Shown: positions 34,001-42,829 of the stretch, in pieces | Position numbering within the stretch: the stretch's first letter is position 1 | Layout of the letters: each line of letters opens with the position of its first letter | Assembly (NCBI GenBank): GCA_963680875.1 | Contig: OY804578.1 | Coordinates: 1,364,001-1,428,000, forward strand | From: Bathymodiolus brooksi | Lineage: Eukaryota > Mollusca > Bivalvia > Mytilida > Modiolidae | DNA length: 64,000 bases | Direction: 5' to 3' | The notes under the pieces: generated by a model | What the model was told of the DNA's origin: nothing | The model's database searches: none | What the model saw: only the letters and a program-made list of their open reading frames with translations | Translations under genes and position numbers: made by a program

Positions 34001-36090
34001 CATAGATAGTTAACACAACACTACATAGATAGTTAACGCAACACTACATAGATAGTTAACACAACACTACATAGATAGTTAACACAACACTACATAGATA
34101 GTTAACACAACACTACATAGATAGTTAACACAACACTACATAGATAGTTAACACAACACTACATAGATAGCTAACACAACACTACATAGATAGTTAACAC
34201 AACACTTCATAATAGCTAACACAACACTACATAGATAGTTAACACAACACTACATAGATAGTTAACACAACACTACATAGATAGTTAACACAACACTATT
34301 TAGATAGTTAACACAACACTGCATAGTTAGTTAACACAACACTACATAGATAGCTATCACAACACTACACAGATAGATAACACAACACTACATAGATAGT
34401 TAACACAACACTACATAGATAGCTAACAAAACACTACATAGATAGTTAACACAACACTACATAGATAGTTAACACAATACTACATAGATAGTTAACACAA
34501 CACTACATAGATAGCTAACACAACACTACATAGATAGCTAACACAACACTACATAGATAGTTAACACAACACTACATAGATAATTAACACAACACTACAT
34601 AGATAGTTAACACAACACTACATAGATAGCTAACACAACACTACATAGATAGTTAACACAACACTACATAGATAGTTAACACAACACTACATAGATAGCT
34701 AACACAACACTACATAGAGAGTTAACACAACACTACATAGATAGTTAACTCAACACTACATAGATAGTTAACACAACACTATTTAGATAGTTAACACAAC
34801 ACTACATAGATAGTTAACACAACACTACATAGATAGTTAACGCAACACTACATAGATAGTTAACACAACACTACATAGATAGTTAACACAACACTACATA
34901 GATAGTTAACACAACACTACATAGATAGTTAACACAACACTACATAGATAGTTAACACAACACTACATAGATAGCTAACACAACACTACATAGATAGTTA
35001 ACACAACACTTCATAATAGCTAACACAACACTACATAGATAGTTAACACAACACTACATAGATAGTTAACACAACACTACATAGATAGTTAACACAACAC
35101 TATTTAGATAGTTAACACAACACTGCATAGTTAGTTAACACAACACTACATAGATAGTTAACACAACACTACATAGATAGTTAAAACACCACTACATAGA
35201 TTGTTAACACAACACTACATAGATAGTTAACACAACACTACATAGATAGTTAACACAATACTACATAGATAGTTAACACAACACTACATAGATAGCTAAC
35301 ACAACACTACATAGATAGCTAACACAACACTACATAGATAGTTAACACAACACTACATAGATAATTAACACAACACTACATAGATAGTTAACACAACACT
35401 ACATAGATAGCTAACACAACACTACATAGATAGTTAACACAACACTACATAGATAGTTAACACAACACTACATAGATAGCTAACACAACACTACATAGAG
35501 AGTTAACACAACACTACATAGATAGTTAACTCAACACTACATAGATAGTTAACACAACACTATTTAGATAGTTAACACAACACTACATAGATAGTTAACA
35601 CAACACTACATAGATAGTTAACGCAACACTACATAGATAGTTAACACAACACTACATAGATAGTTAACACAACACTACATAGATAGTTAACACAACACTA
35701 CATAGATAGTTAACACAACACTACATAGATAGTTAACACAACACTACATAGATAGCTAACACAACACTACATAGATAGTTAACACAACACTTCATAATAG
35801 CTAACACAACACTTCATAGATAGTTAACACAACACTACATAGATAGTTAACACAACACTACATAGATAGTTAACACAACACTATTTAGATAGTTAACACA
35901 ACACTGCATAGTTAGTTAACACAACACTACATAGATAGCTATCACAACACTACACAGATAGATAACACAACACTACATAGATAGTTAACACAACACTACA
36001 TAGATAGCTAACAAAACACTACATAGATAGTTAACACAACACTACATAGATAGTTAACACAACACTACATAGATAGCTAATACAAAACTA
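34000..36090. repeat. About 0.8-kb higher-order repeats at the right end of the 23-bp array
   Basis: A one-base-short monomer, ACTTCATAATAGC, acts as a marker and occurs at 34,204, 35,008 and 35,789. The spacings of 804 and 781 bp are 35 and 34 monomers less one base. Around each marker the variants TATTTAG, GCATAGTTAG and the AGAGAG monomer fall in the same order. This is a separate, local amplification from the 6.85-kb repeat. Confidence 0.75.
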
Positions 36091-36113
36091 CATAGATAGC
36101 TAACACAACACTT

Positions 36114-36730
36114 TTACGTCATTTGTACTGGTCTTGTTGTTAAGTGACTGTTAACGTTATTTGTACTGGGCAAGTGGCTAAGTGACTGTTAACGTTATTT
36201 GTACTGGGCAAGTGGCTAAGTGACTGTTAACGTTATTTGTATTGGTCTTGTTGCTAAGTGACGGTTAACATTATTTGTACTGGTCTTGTTGCTAAGTGAC
36301 TGTTAACGTTATTTGCACTGGTCTTTTTGCTAAGTGATTGGTAACGTTATGTGTACGGGTCTTGTTGCTAGCCGACTGTTAACGTTATTTGCACTGGCAT
36401 TGTGGCTAAGTAACTGTGAACGTTATTTGTACTGGACAAGTGGCTAAGTGACTGTTAAAGGTACTTGTACGGGTCTTGTTGATAAGTGACTGTTAACGTC
36501 ATTTGCACTGGTATTGTGGATAAGTGACTGTTAACCTTATTTGTACTGGGCAAGTGACTGTTAACGTTAGTTATTCTGGGCAAGTGGCTAAGTGACTGTT
36601 AACGTTATTTGTACTGGGCAAGTGGCTAAATGACTGTTAATGTTATTTGTGCTGGGCAAGTGGCTAAGTGACTGTTAACGTTATTTGTACTGGGCAAGTG
36701 GCTAAGTGATTGTTAACGTTATTTGTACTG
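36114..36730 (+). repeat. 38-bp satellite array I
   Basis: About 16 head-to-tail copies of a 38-bp unit that reads GTTAACGTTATTTGTACTGG then GCAAGTGGCTAAGTGACT. Two main subtypes are mixed: one with GGTCTTGTTGCTAAG and one with GGGCAAGTGGCTAAG. The array begins directly after the last 23-bp monomer, at the transition CACAACACT to TTTACGTCATTTG, with no unique sequence between. Both families carry the hexamer GTTAAC but otherwise look unrelated. Confidence 0.95.
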
Positions 36731-37188
36731 ATGTGATACTTTTTGGCACGCATGCAACTACATGCATGTAGATTTCGACTGACCAAGAGCAAAAACCCAC
36801 ACTGAATAAGTGCTACAATGTTCAGTTTTCAATTTCTTGGCAGTATTTGACATCAAAATTACAAAAATCCAAGAATTCCATATTTAAAGCGGAAAGCCGT
36901 TATATCATCAAATTTTAACGGGCTGTTCCATTAGTTTAAGTTGGAACTATTTATAGACGTTATAATTCATGGAAAATACTGAGATGTGAAATAAATGTCC
37001 ACGAGATAACGATCTACTGAAATGTATGGTGGTTACTCACGTGTGCACGGGACAGACGAGTATTTTGAAAGTGGGGAGATTTGCACAACATATATTTTAC
37101 CTCCAAATATAGGGGACAGCAATGTATTTTTTCCATTGTTATTTCAAAAGCTTGGGGGCAACCGCCCCAGTTCTTGCAGCATAGGAAT
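36731..37188. other. Low-copy spacer inside the interrupted 38-bp array
   Basis: Non-repetitive AT-rich DNA with no convincing gene. An 80-codon open frame beginning at 37,022 runs into the transposon end at 37,189 and has no recognisable domain. A short GC-rich inverted motif, GGGGGCAACCGCCCC, lies at about 37,155-37,169 and may be a relic of another element. Confidence 0.5.
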
Positions 37189-37933
37189 CAGGGGCGGATT
37201 TAGAGGGGGCGTGTGGGGCGTTTGCCCCCCTAAAATTCGCAAAGCATATGTTATACAACGTTAATTAAGCAGTTCAACAAACAACTTTTTCATGAATGGT
37301 TAACTCGTGACCTGTAGTGAAATATTCCTACACATTGTAAATACACGTTGGGTGTGTTCGTTGATTCATATATGGATTCGCCAACAATTTCCGCTTTTGT
37401 TTGTCTATTAACAAGAACGGTCGAATCATATGTTTTCAATGAATGAATCAAACGACGAAAAGAACAGCTCCATCCGGACGGGCAGTATTAACTAGAACAA
37501 CCCGAAAGGACAAGCACCGAAAGTACAGACCAATTAGTGAAATGAGGAATGCGTTAAAACGAAACCAATAGTTCTTTGAAGGGTTAAAATATCGTGATCG
37601 ATCAGTCATGAGTTGAACAATTCGCATCACGGTTGTTCAAAAAAAGTTTTACTTTAGGTTCTTATAATCTGACAAAAATATACTGTTAACAATTATCCGA
37701 CAAAATTAAGACTCAAAATCAAGTTTTTTTGGTCTGATAAAAATGGTGTGGTTGGTTCAAAATTGTCGTTCAAATAAATGTCTGTAATTCCTAAAATCCC
37801 CAGAACTTCAGGGGGGCTTTGCCCCCTGGGCCCCCTACCAGGGTACTACCCTGGACTAGCTAGGGACCTTAAGCGGTCCCCAGACCCCTCGCCTACTCAC
37901 GCCCCCTAACCACAAATCCTGGATCCGCCCCTG
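37189..37933. mobile_element. Non-autonomous TIR DNA transposon, 745 bp, possibly hAT-like
   Basis: The left end begins CAGGGGCGGATTTAGAGG and the right end finishes ATCCTGGATCCGCCCCTG, giving terminal inverted repeats that share CAGGGGCGGAT. The sequence GGAAT lies immediately outside both ends (37,184-37,188 and 37,934-37,938), a 5-bp target-site duplication. The interior is AT-rich at the left and GC-rich towards 37,810-37,930, with runs such as GGGGGGCTTTGCCCCC. I see no transposase; a 60-codon reverse-strand frame at 37,448-37,630 looks accidental. The termini resemble hAT-type ends, and 5-bp duplications are reported for a subset of that superfamily, but the superfamily call is an inference. 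Confidence 0.75.
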
Positions 37934-38531
37934 GGAATAGTACCCGTCAAGTATATTAGTCTCAACTAGAAGTAGCTATAGCTATTTTGTCCAAGTCAAT
38001 GTTTTGTCATATATTAAAAAGCTGTATTTTTATTCCAAGAATCATGTAAATCAACTCGTGCTAAATACATGCATCTGTACAAATGTACATGTATACTTAA
38101 ACATTTGAAAAGTTTCATTTGAATCCGTTATAAAGTGTCTTTCTTAGATAAATCATAACTAAATCTGACCTAAGTTATGATATTATAAGGTTAAATATAT
38201 GATGCCTTATGTGGGGCAAAGGGCTCCAAAAAAAAAAAAGGGCGGACTAGAATTTTGCAAAAATCACCAATGACAGTCATTGGGAAATATTTGTGTCATT
38301 GCTGGTGAGGGATGGAGTGAACTTTCTTTTATTATTGATGACTTTTCTGTCATCAGCCTTATCAAAGCGGATATTTTCTCCTTATTCCACCGCGGAGCTT
38401 TCCCTGAGAAGGCAGTCTCCACTTTGATACTGTCGTTCTCTACTTTCTTAGGATGTCGCGTGATTTGTATCTACTAAGACCAATGAAATAACTATATATT
38501 TAATATTTTGTTTGAACGAATATATGAATTT
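37934..38531. other. Low-copy spacer
   Basis: AT-rich non-repetitive DNA between two mobile-element remnants. There is a homopolymer A run at about 38,228 and a 65-codon open frame at 38,280-38,477 that starts with a non-ATG codon and matches no family I recognise. No gene is supported here. Confidence 0.5.
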
Positions 38532-38540
38532 ATCTGATAG

Positions 38541-38622
38541 TAGTCTGGTACTCGTGACCCCTCGGATTTTTTTTTGTTACCGATACAACAAAAAAATCCG
38601 AGGGGTCACGAGTACCAGACTA
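38541..38622. mobile_element. 82-bp near-perfect palindrome with 9-bp flanking direct repeats (miniature foldback element)
   Basis: The left arm starts TAGTCTGGTACTCGTG and the right arm ends with its exact reverse complement, so almost the entire segment is one inverted repeat with a loop of about 8 bases (ACCGATAC). The only visible arm difference is run length, nine T against seven A. ATCTGATAG lies immediately outside on both sides (38,532-38,540 and 38,623-38,631), a perfect 9-bp direct repeat as expected for a target-site duplication. A 9-bp duplication is typical of Mutator-type elements, so a minimal Mutator-like foldback MITE is the best guess. It has no coding capacity. Confidence 0.8.
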
Positions 38623-38631
38623 ATCTGATAG

Positions 38632-38821
38632 GTACGCGGCCCAGGTAAATTGATCGGTTTTCGTACCTCCGCACAAAGAAGAAGTCATAACCACAAGTCG
38701 CAAATCGGAAATCGTAAAAACATTCCGACAAGTTTTGTGAAACGGTCGCAAACTTAGTCGGTAAATGGTCCTAAGATAGGTCGGAAATCGTACGATTTAC
38801 GACCTTTTGTGAATCGGGGCC
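38632..38821. mobile_element. Possible MITE end adjoining the 38-bp array
   Basis: This segment carries repeated short motifs of the kind CGGAAATCGTA and AAATCGTACGATTT and ends TTTTGTGAATCGGGGCCC directly against the 38-bp array. Ends reading GGGCCCCGATTCACAAAA are familiar to me from invertebrate miniature transposons, but no matching left terminus is visible here, so the element is truncated or the call is wrong. Confidence 0.4.
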
Positions 38822-40033
38822 CTGATCTTGTTGCTAAGTGACTGTTAACGTTATTTGCACTGGTATTGTTGCTAAGTGACTATTAACGTTAGTTGCACTG
38901 GTCTTGCTGTTAAGTGATTGTTAACGTCATTTGTACTGAGCAAGTGGCTAAGTGACTGTTAATGTTATTTGTACTGGGCAAGTGGCTAAGTGACTGTTAA
39001 TGTTATTTGTACTGGGCAAGTGGCTAAGTGACTGTTAATGTTATTTGTACTGGGCAAGTGGCTAAGTGACTGTTAATGTTATTTGTACTGGGCAAGTGGC
39101 TAAGTGATTGTTAACGTTATTTGTACTGGGCAAGTGGCTAAGTGACTGTTAATGTTATTTGTACTGGGCAAGTGGCTAAGTGATTGTTAACGTCATTTGT
39201 ACTGGGCAAGTGGCTAAGTGATTGTTAATGTTATTTGTACTGGGCAAGTGGCTAAGTGACTGTTAATGTTATTTGTACTGGGCAAGTGGCTAAGTGACTG
39301 TTAACGTTATTTGTACTGAGCAAGTGGCTAAGTGATTGTTAATGTTATTTGTACTGGGCAAGTGGCTAAGTGACTGTTAATGTTATTTGTACTGGGCAAG
39401 TGGCTAAGTGACTGTTAATGTTATTTGTACTGGGCAAGTGGCTAAGTGACTGTTAATGTTATTTGTACTGGGCAAGTGGCTAAGTGACTGTTAACGTTAT
39501 TTGTACTGGGCAAGTGGCTAAGTGACTGTTAATGTTATTTGTACTGGGCAAGTGGCTAAGTGACTGTTAACGTCATTTGTACTGAGCAAGTGGCTAAGTG
39601 ATTGTTAATGTTATTTGTACTGGGCAAGTGGCTAAGTGACTGTTAATGTTATTTGTACTGGGCAAGTGGCTAAGTGACTGTTAATGTTATTTGTACTGGG
39701 CAAGTGGCTAAGTGACTGTTAATGTTATTTGTACTGGGCAAGTGGCTAAGTGACTGTTAACGTTATTTGTACTGGGCAAGTGGCTAAGTGACTGTTAATG
39801 TTATTTGTACTGGGCAAGTGGCTAAGTGACTGTTAATGTTATTTGTACTGGGCAAGTGGCTAGGTGACTGTTAATGTTATTTGTACTGGGCAAGTAGCTA
39901 AGTGACTGTTAATGTTATTTGTTCTGGGCAAATGGCTAAGTGACTGTTAATGTTATTTGTACTGGGCAAGTGGCTAAGTGACTGTTAATGTTATTTGTAT
40001 TGGGCAAGTGGCTAAGTGACTGTTAACGTCATT
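38822..40033 (+). repeat. 38-bp satellite array II
   Basis: About 32 copies of the same 38-bp unit as at 36,114-36,730, in the same orientation and in register with it, as if one array had been split. The copies are more uniform than in the other two blocks; most are the GGGCAAGTGGCTAAG subtype. Alternation of TTAACGTTAT, TTAATGTTAT and TTAACGTCAT is the main variation. The array ends at about TTAACGTCATTTG, and low-copy DNA of the GPCR locus follows. Confidence 0.95.
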
Positions 40034-40285
40034 TGTTTTGCAACACCTGATGGTATTTTAATCATAAAGTGTTGAAATGATATAAGGTACCAGCTTACAT
40101 TAGATTTAAGCTAATAAAAATATGTGACTACTTCAAGCTGAAATAAACCAAGCTGATTATCTTGCGGAAGTCATTTACATTTAAAAATAAGTGTAGTAAT
40201 TATAAAATAAGGCGAACTATCATGATCGGAAATAATGTTTCATAATTAATTTTGAAAGAACTAAGATGTAATCTGATAATTAATG
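40034..40285. other. Upstream region of the GPCR gene
   Basis: AT-rich single-copy DNA between the end of the 38-bp array and the putative TATA box. No open frame or repeat is visible. It is the only space available for proximal regulatory sequence of the receptor before the satellite begins. Confidence 0.5.
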
Positions 40286-40293
40286 TATAAAGG
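40286..40293 (+). promoter_or_regulatory. Candidate TATA box of the GPCR gene
   Basis: TATAAAGG lies 165-172 bases upstream of the preferred ATG, which would place transcription initiation near 40,316 and give a 5' UTR of about 140 bases. An alternative is an upstream non-coding exon, since TTTGTCACAG at 40,367-40,376 could serve as a 3' splice site. TATA-like strings are frequent in AT-rich DNA, so confidence is modest. Confidence 0.35.
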
Positions 40294-40457
40294 TTTAAGA
40301 CAGAGATGATTTGTGTTACAGAGTACAGTTTAAGGATTATTAGAGCTCTGTTTAGTTGTATTGGTATTTGTCACAGACCAGGAGCCATCATAGACGTAGG
40401 CAGAATAACTATTGATTGAAATATTTTCAAATGTGTAAATTTACCACAACTTACAAG

Positions 40458-41672
40458 ATGGATGTGAGTATAATACCGGACATTAATTCTAGAAATGAAA
40501 GCTTTCATGATTATAAAGATAATATGTCATCATTTTTAATTGTTGCTGATTTTGATTTTGAAGACATTTTGAAGGAGTATCCTGACTTGTTAGGAAATAT
40601 GGAGAATGAAAGTAAAGACTGGAGGCCGATGACTATTTCATTAATGGTGCTTTATTCCATTGCGTTTATTTTGGGGATAACTGGAAATATTTTTGTGATA
40701 GCTGTTGTTGTCCAGTATAAACACATGCGGACATTGACAAATGTGTTCCTGGTCAATCTCACAGTAGGAGATTTATTGGTAGTTTTGATATGTATTCCTA
40801 TTACACTAGGAGAATATGTGTACGGAGAATATATATTTGGAACTGTTATATGTAAACTGGCACCATTCCTACAAGGATCCGCTGTAGCCGTAAGTGCTCT
40901 TAGCTTATTGTTCATCGGAATTAATAGATATATTGCTATTCATCGTCCATTGAAAGCAAAACTAATCTTTTCTAAAAGTAAAATATACCTAATGTTAATA
41001 TCTGTGTGGGTACTATCGTTTGGTGCATTTGTTCCTCTGTTAATAGTTAATAATGTAGAAGTGATGGAGATAACAGAGTTGTCATACAGGAGACGTTCAT
41101 GTTATGAAGGATGGCAGTATCTACAACACAAACAAGTATATAATGTATTTATATTTGTTTTATTATTCTGTATGCCACTCATTGTTATGATATTAGCATA
41201 TACAAGGATAGGAATGACGCTGTGGGGAGATGAGGGCAAAGTGTTATTAGGAACATCCAGGGGGAATAACTACCAGGCGAAAAGAATTCTAAGTCAACGG
41301 AGACGCACTGTTAAAATGTTAATAGCTGTTGTCAGTATATTTTGTATTTGTTGGCTCCCATATTATATTGTTAACATATGGATAGACATGAATATGACCA
41401 GCCATTTGTCACAATTAGCATTTGTTAATACGTACATATATCCAATATTACAGGTGCTTGGATTGTCTAATTCTGTAGTTAACCCTGTATGCTACTGTTT
41501 TATGAGTAATGGGTTTAGAAAAGCATTCTTAAAACTTTGCTGTAAGCGAAGTCTGACAGCAAGAACGAATGCGTTACTGACAATAAGATTTAAATCTAGT
41601 GAGGATAGCCCCATTGATAGTTTGGAAACAGCAACATCACGTGAACATCAAGACCACGTGGTTATTCATTGA
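40458..41672 (+). CDS. Class A (rhodopsin-family) neuropeptide-type G protein-coupled receptor, single exon
   Basis: The 404-residue protein has the complete seven-helix plan. TM1 is at about 57-82 with GN (N77). TM2 is at about 95-116 with NLxxxD (D105). TM3 is at about 130-156, after the disulfide Cys132. TM4 is at about 175-196 with W184. TM5 is at about 226-249 with P240 and Y248. TM6 is at about 284-309 with CWLP (W299, P301). TM7 is at about 322-349 with NPVCY (342-346). Cys215 in loop 2 is the disulfide partner. The N-tail has three N-x-S sequons (N13, N22, N50), and CC at 361-362 could be palmitoylated. The DRY position reads N156-R-Y. I chose ATG 40,458 because its context, AAGATGG, is strong; an in-frame ATG at 40,431 has a weak context and would add nine residues. 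The helices look most like the orexin/QRFP/NPFF-type peptide receptors, but the ligand cannot be named. No introns or disruptions are visible. Confidence 0.9.
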   Translation: MDVSIIPDINSRNESFHDYKDNMSSFLIVADFDFEDILKEYPDLLGNMENESKDWRPMTISLMVLYSIAFILGITGNIFVIAVVVQYKHMRTLTNVFLVNLTVGDLLVVLICIPITLGEYVYGEYIFGTVICKLAPFLQGSAVAVSALSLLFIGINRYIAIHRPLKAKLIFSKSKIYLMLISVWVLSFGAFVPLLIVNNVEVMEITELSYRRRSCYEGWQYLQHKQVYNVFIFVLLFCMPLIVMILAYTRIGMTLWGDEGKVLLGTSRGNNYQAKRILSQRRRTVKMLIAVVSIFCICWLPYYIVNIWIDMNMTSHLSQLAFVNTYIYPILQVLGLSNSVVNPVCYCFMSNGFRKAFLKLCCKRSLTARTNALLTIRFKSSEDSPIDSLETATSREHQDHVVIH

Positions 41673-41768
41673 TATTAGACATGATGTACATATTAATAGT
41701 AATATAATATATTATGTCATTCTATTGGTAAATGTTATTATTACATATATCAGTATACAGATGATTTA

Positions 41769-41774
41769 AATAAA
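41769..41774 (+). promoter_or_regulatory. Poly(A) signal of the GPCR gene
   Basis: AATAAA lies 97 bases after the stop codon. A run of nine A follows at 41,790-41,798, 16 bases downstream of the signal, where a cleavage site would be expected. That run could be chance or the remnant of a retroposed poly(A) tail. Confidence 0.55.
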
Positions 41775-41799
41775 TGTACAAAATACATTAAAAAAAAAT

Positions 41800-42680
41800 C
41801 ATACACAACGCACTGTACTTTAATGATGGCAAGAAACGTTTTAAGTTCATAACTTGGGTTGCGAATTAACTTATTTTGTCAAGCACGAAACAAAATGGGC
41901 TACATGAAGTCATGAGAATTTAGAGTTCCTTGTCGATAACATACTGTATAATATGTCTATATCTGTGGTGTCAAACTTTGACGGTTTTATATATCCGGTT
42001 TATTGGCGGATATTTATTTTGGCGGTTCTATTGGAAGAAAAATAATAATTTACTATTTATACTATTATCACCTATACCAGTAATGTATTTCACGGTTCAG
42101 TAATTAAATGTTCGCTCCATCCGTGACGAATACTTTCCGAAAGTAATTAATTTTACTCACTTTCACATTAAATATGATTCTCCTATCCTTTTGTCGTCAG
42201 TTTAAACTGAACAACTCCTAGTTGACAAACTGACTTAAACAATGGAAGCTTAACATAAAGAAAAGTTGTTGTTTTTTTTGTTATTATTTTGTTATTTAGT
42301 TTTGTTTTAAATTAATTGCGAACAGATTATTTTAAAACAAGATAATTATTTGATTAATATTTAATTATGCTATCATTAACTGGTATTTCTAATTAATCTG
42401 CCTTTGTTCAGATTGTAATGTTATTTTAACAATAAAAAGGATGATTGTTGAATGTCAATTTGAATGGCAATACATGTCATGTTTTAATAAATAAAACAAA
42501 TGACTGTTTATTGCCGATTTTAATACCGTTTTTTTAATTATCAGCTATAATTATTTTCTTTTGTAAATTTGTTGATTGTTTTGAAATAAAACGTAATAGT
42601 TAAGTGACTTCACCTATAAATACTAGTATTTTTTTTAAATTACGGTATCTCCTAATTTCTGAAATATTGATGGTGCTTAT
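41800..42680. other. AT-rich intergenic region
   Basis: Very AT-rich DNA with T and A homopolymer runs (for example near 42,270 and 42,530) and no open frame worth calling. A weak inverted repeat pairs GTGCTTATATTTGG near 42,673 with CCAAATATAGGCGC near 42,732, which may be the remnant of a small transposon. No gene is supported. Confidence 0.6.
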
Positions 42681-42829
42681 ATTTGGCGATTTTTACCAAA
42701 TCCGGTAATAGCACCAAGATAAAGCCACCACCAAATATAGGCGCTATACAATATTTGTCCAGTTCGGAAGGCGAATTTTTCAACAAATCATCGTCATCTC
42801 CATGGATACAAACTATATATTTCCATCTG

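Larger units (their letters stand above)
1..36113. repeat. 23-bp satellite array, about 1,570 monomers
   Basis: The whole stretch is head-to-tail copies of a 23-bp monomer built on GTTAACACAACACTAC preceded by ATAGATA. Common variants change GTTAAC to GCTAAC, ATAGATAG to ATCGTTAG, ACTACAT to ACTATTT, or CTACATAG to CTAAATAG. Phase is kept to the base for very long distances: the marker AACTATCAC at 302, 601, 900, 1659, 2142, 2441, 2924, 3752, 5408, 5730, 6305 and on to 9893 is always separated by an exact multiple of 23. Rare length variants exist, for example a 21-bp monomer (GTTAACAACACTGC) near 10,930 and a 22-bp monomer near 34,204. Both strands carry TAG/TAA in every unit, so no frame stays open and no gene is expected. 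The array is truncated by the left window edge. Nothing else is visible inside it. Confidence 0.97.

Noticed and set aside
1..36113. Telomeric or subtelomeric simple repeat
   Set aside because: No TTAGGG-type units are present. The 23-bp unit is not telomere-like, although a subtelomeric or centromeric location cannot be excluded.
37022..37264. 80-codon open frame
   Set aside because: It begins in spacer and runs through the transposon terminus at 37,189, so it is a chance frame.
38822..40033. CRISPR-like array of 38-bp repeats
   Set aside because: Repeats are contiguous with no unique spacers, there are no cas genes, and the context is eukaryotic.
40416..40457. Longer GPCR start, 14 codons upstream
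   Set aside because: The open frame there begins with TTG, not used as a normal start in animals. The in-frame ATG at 40,431 has a weak context, and ATG 40,458 has a strong one.
40652..40915. 87-codon frame antisense to the GPCR
   Set aside because: It lies wholly inside the receptor's conserved TM1-TM3 coding sequence on the other strand and has no recognisable feature.
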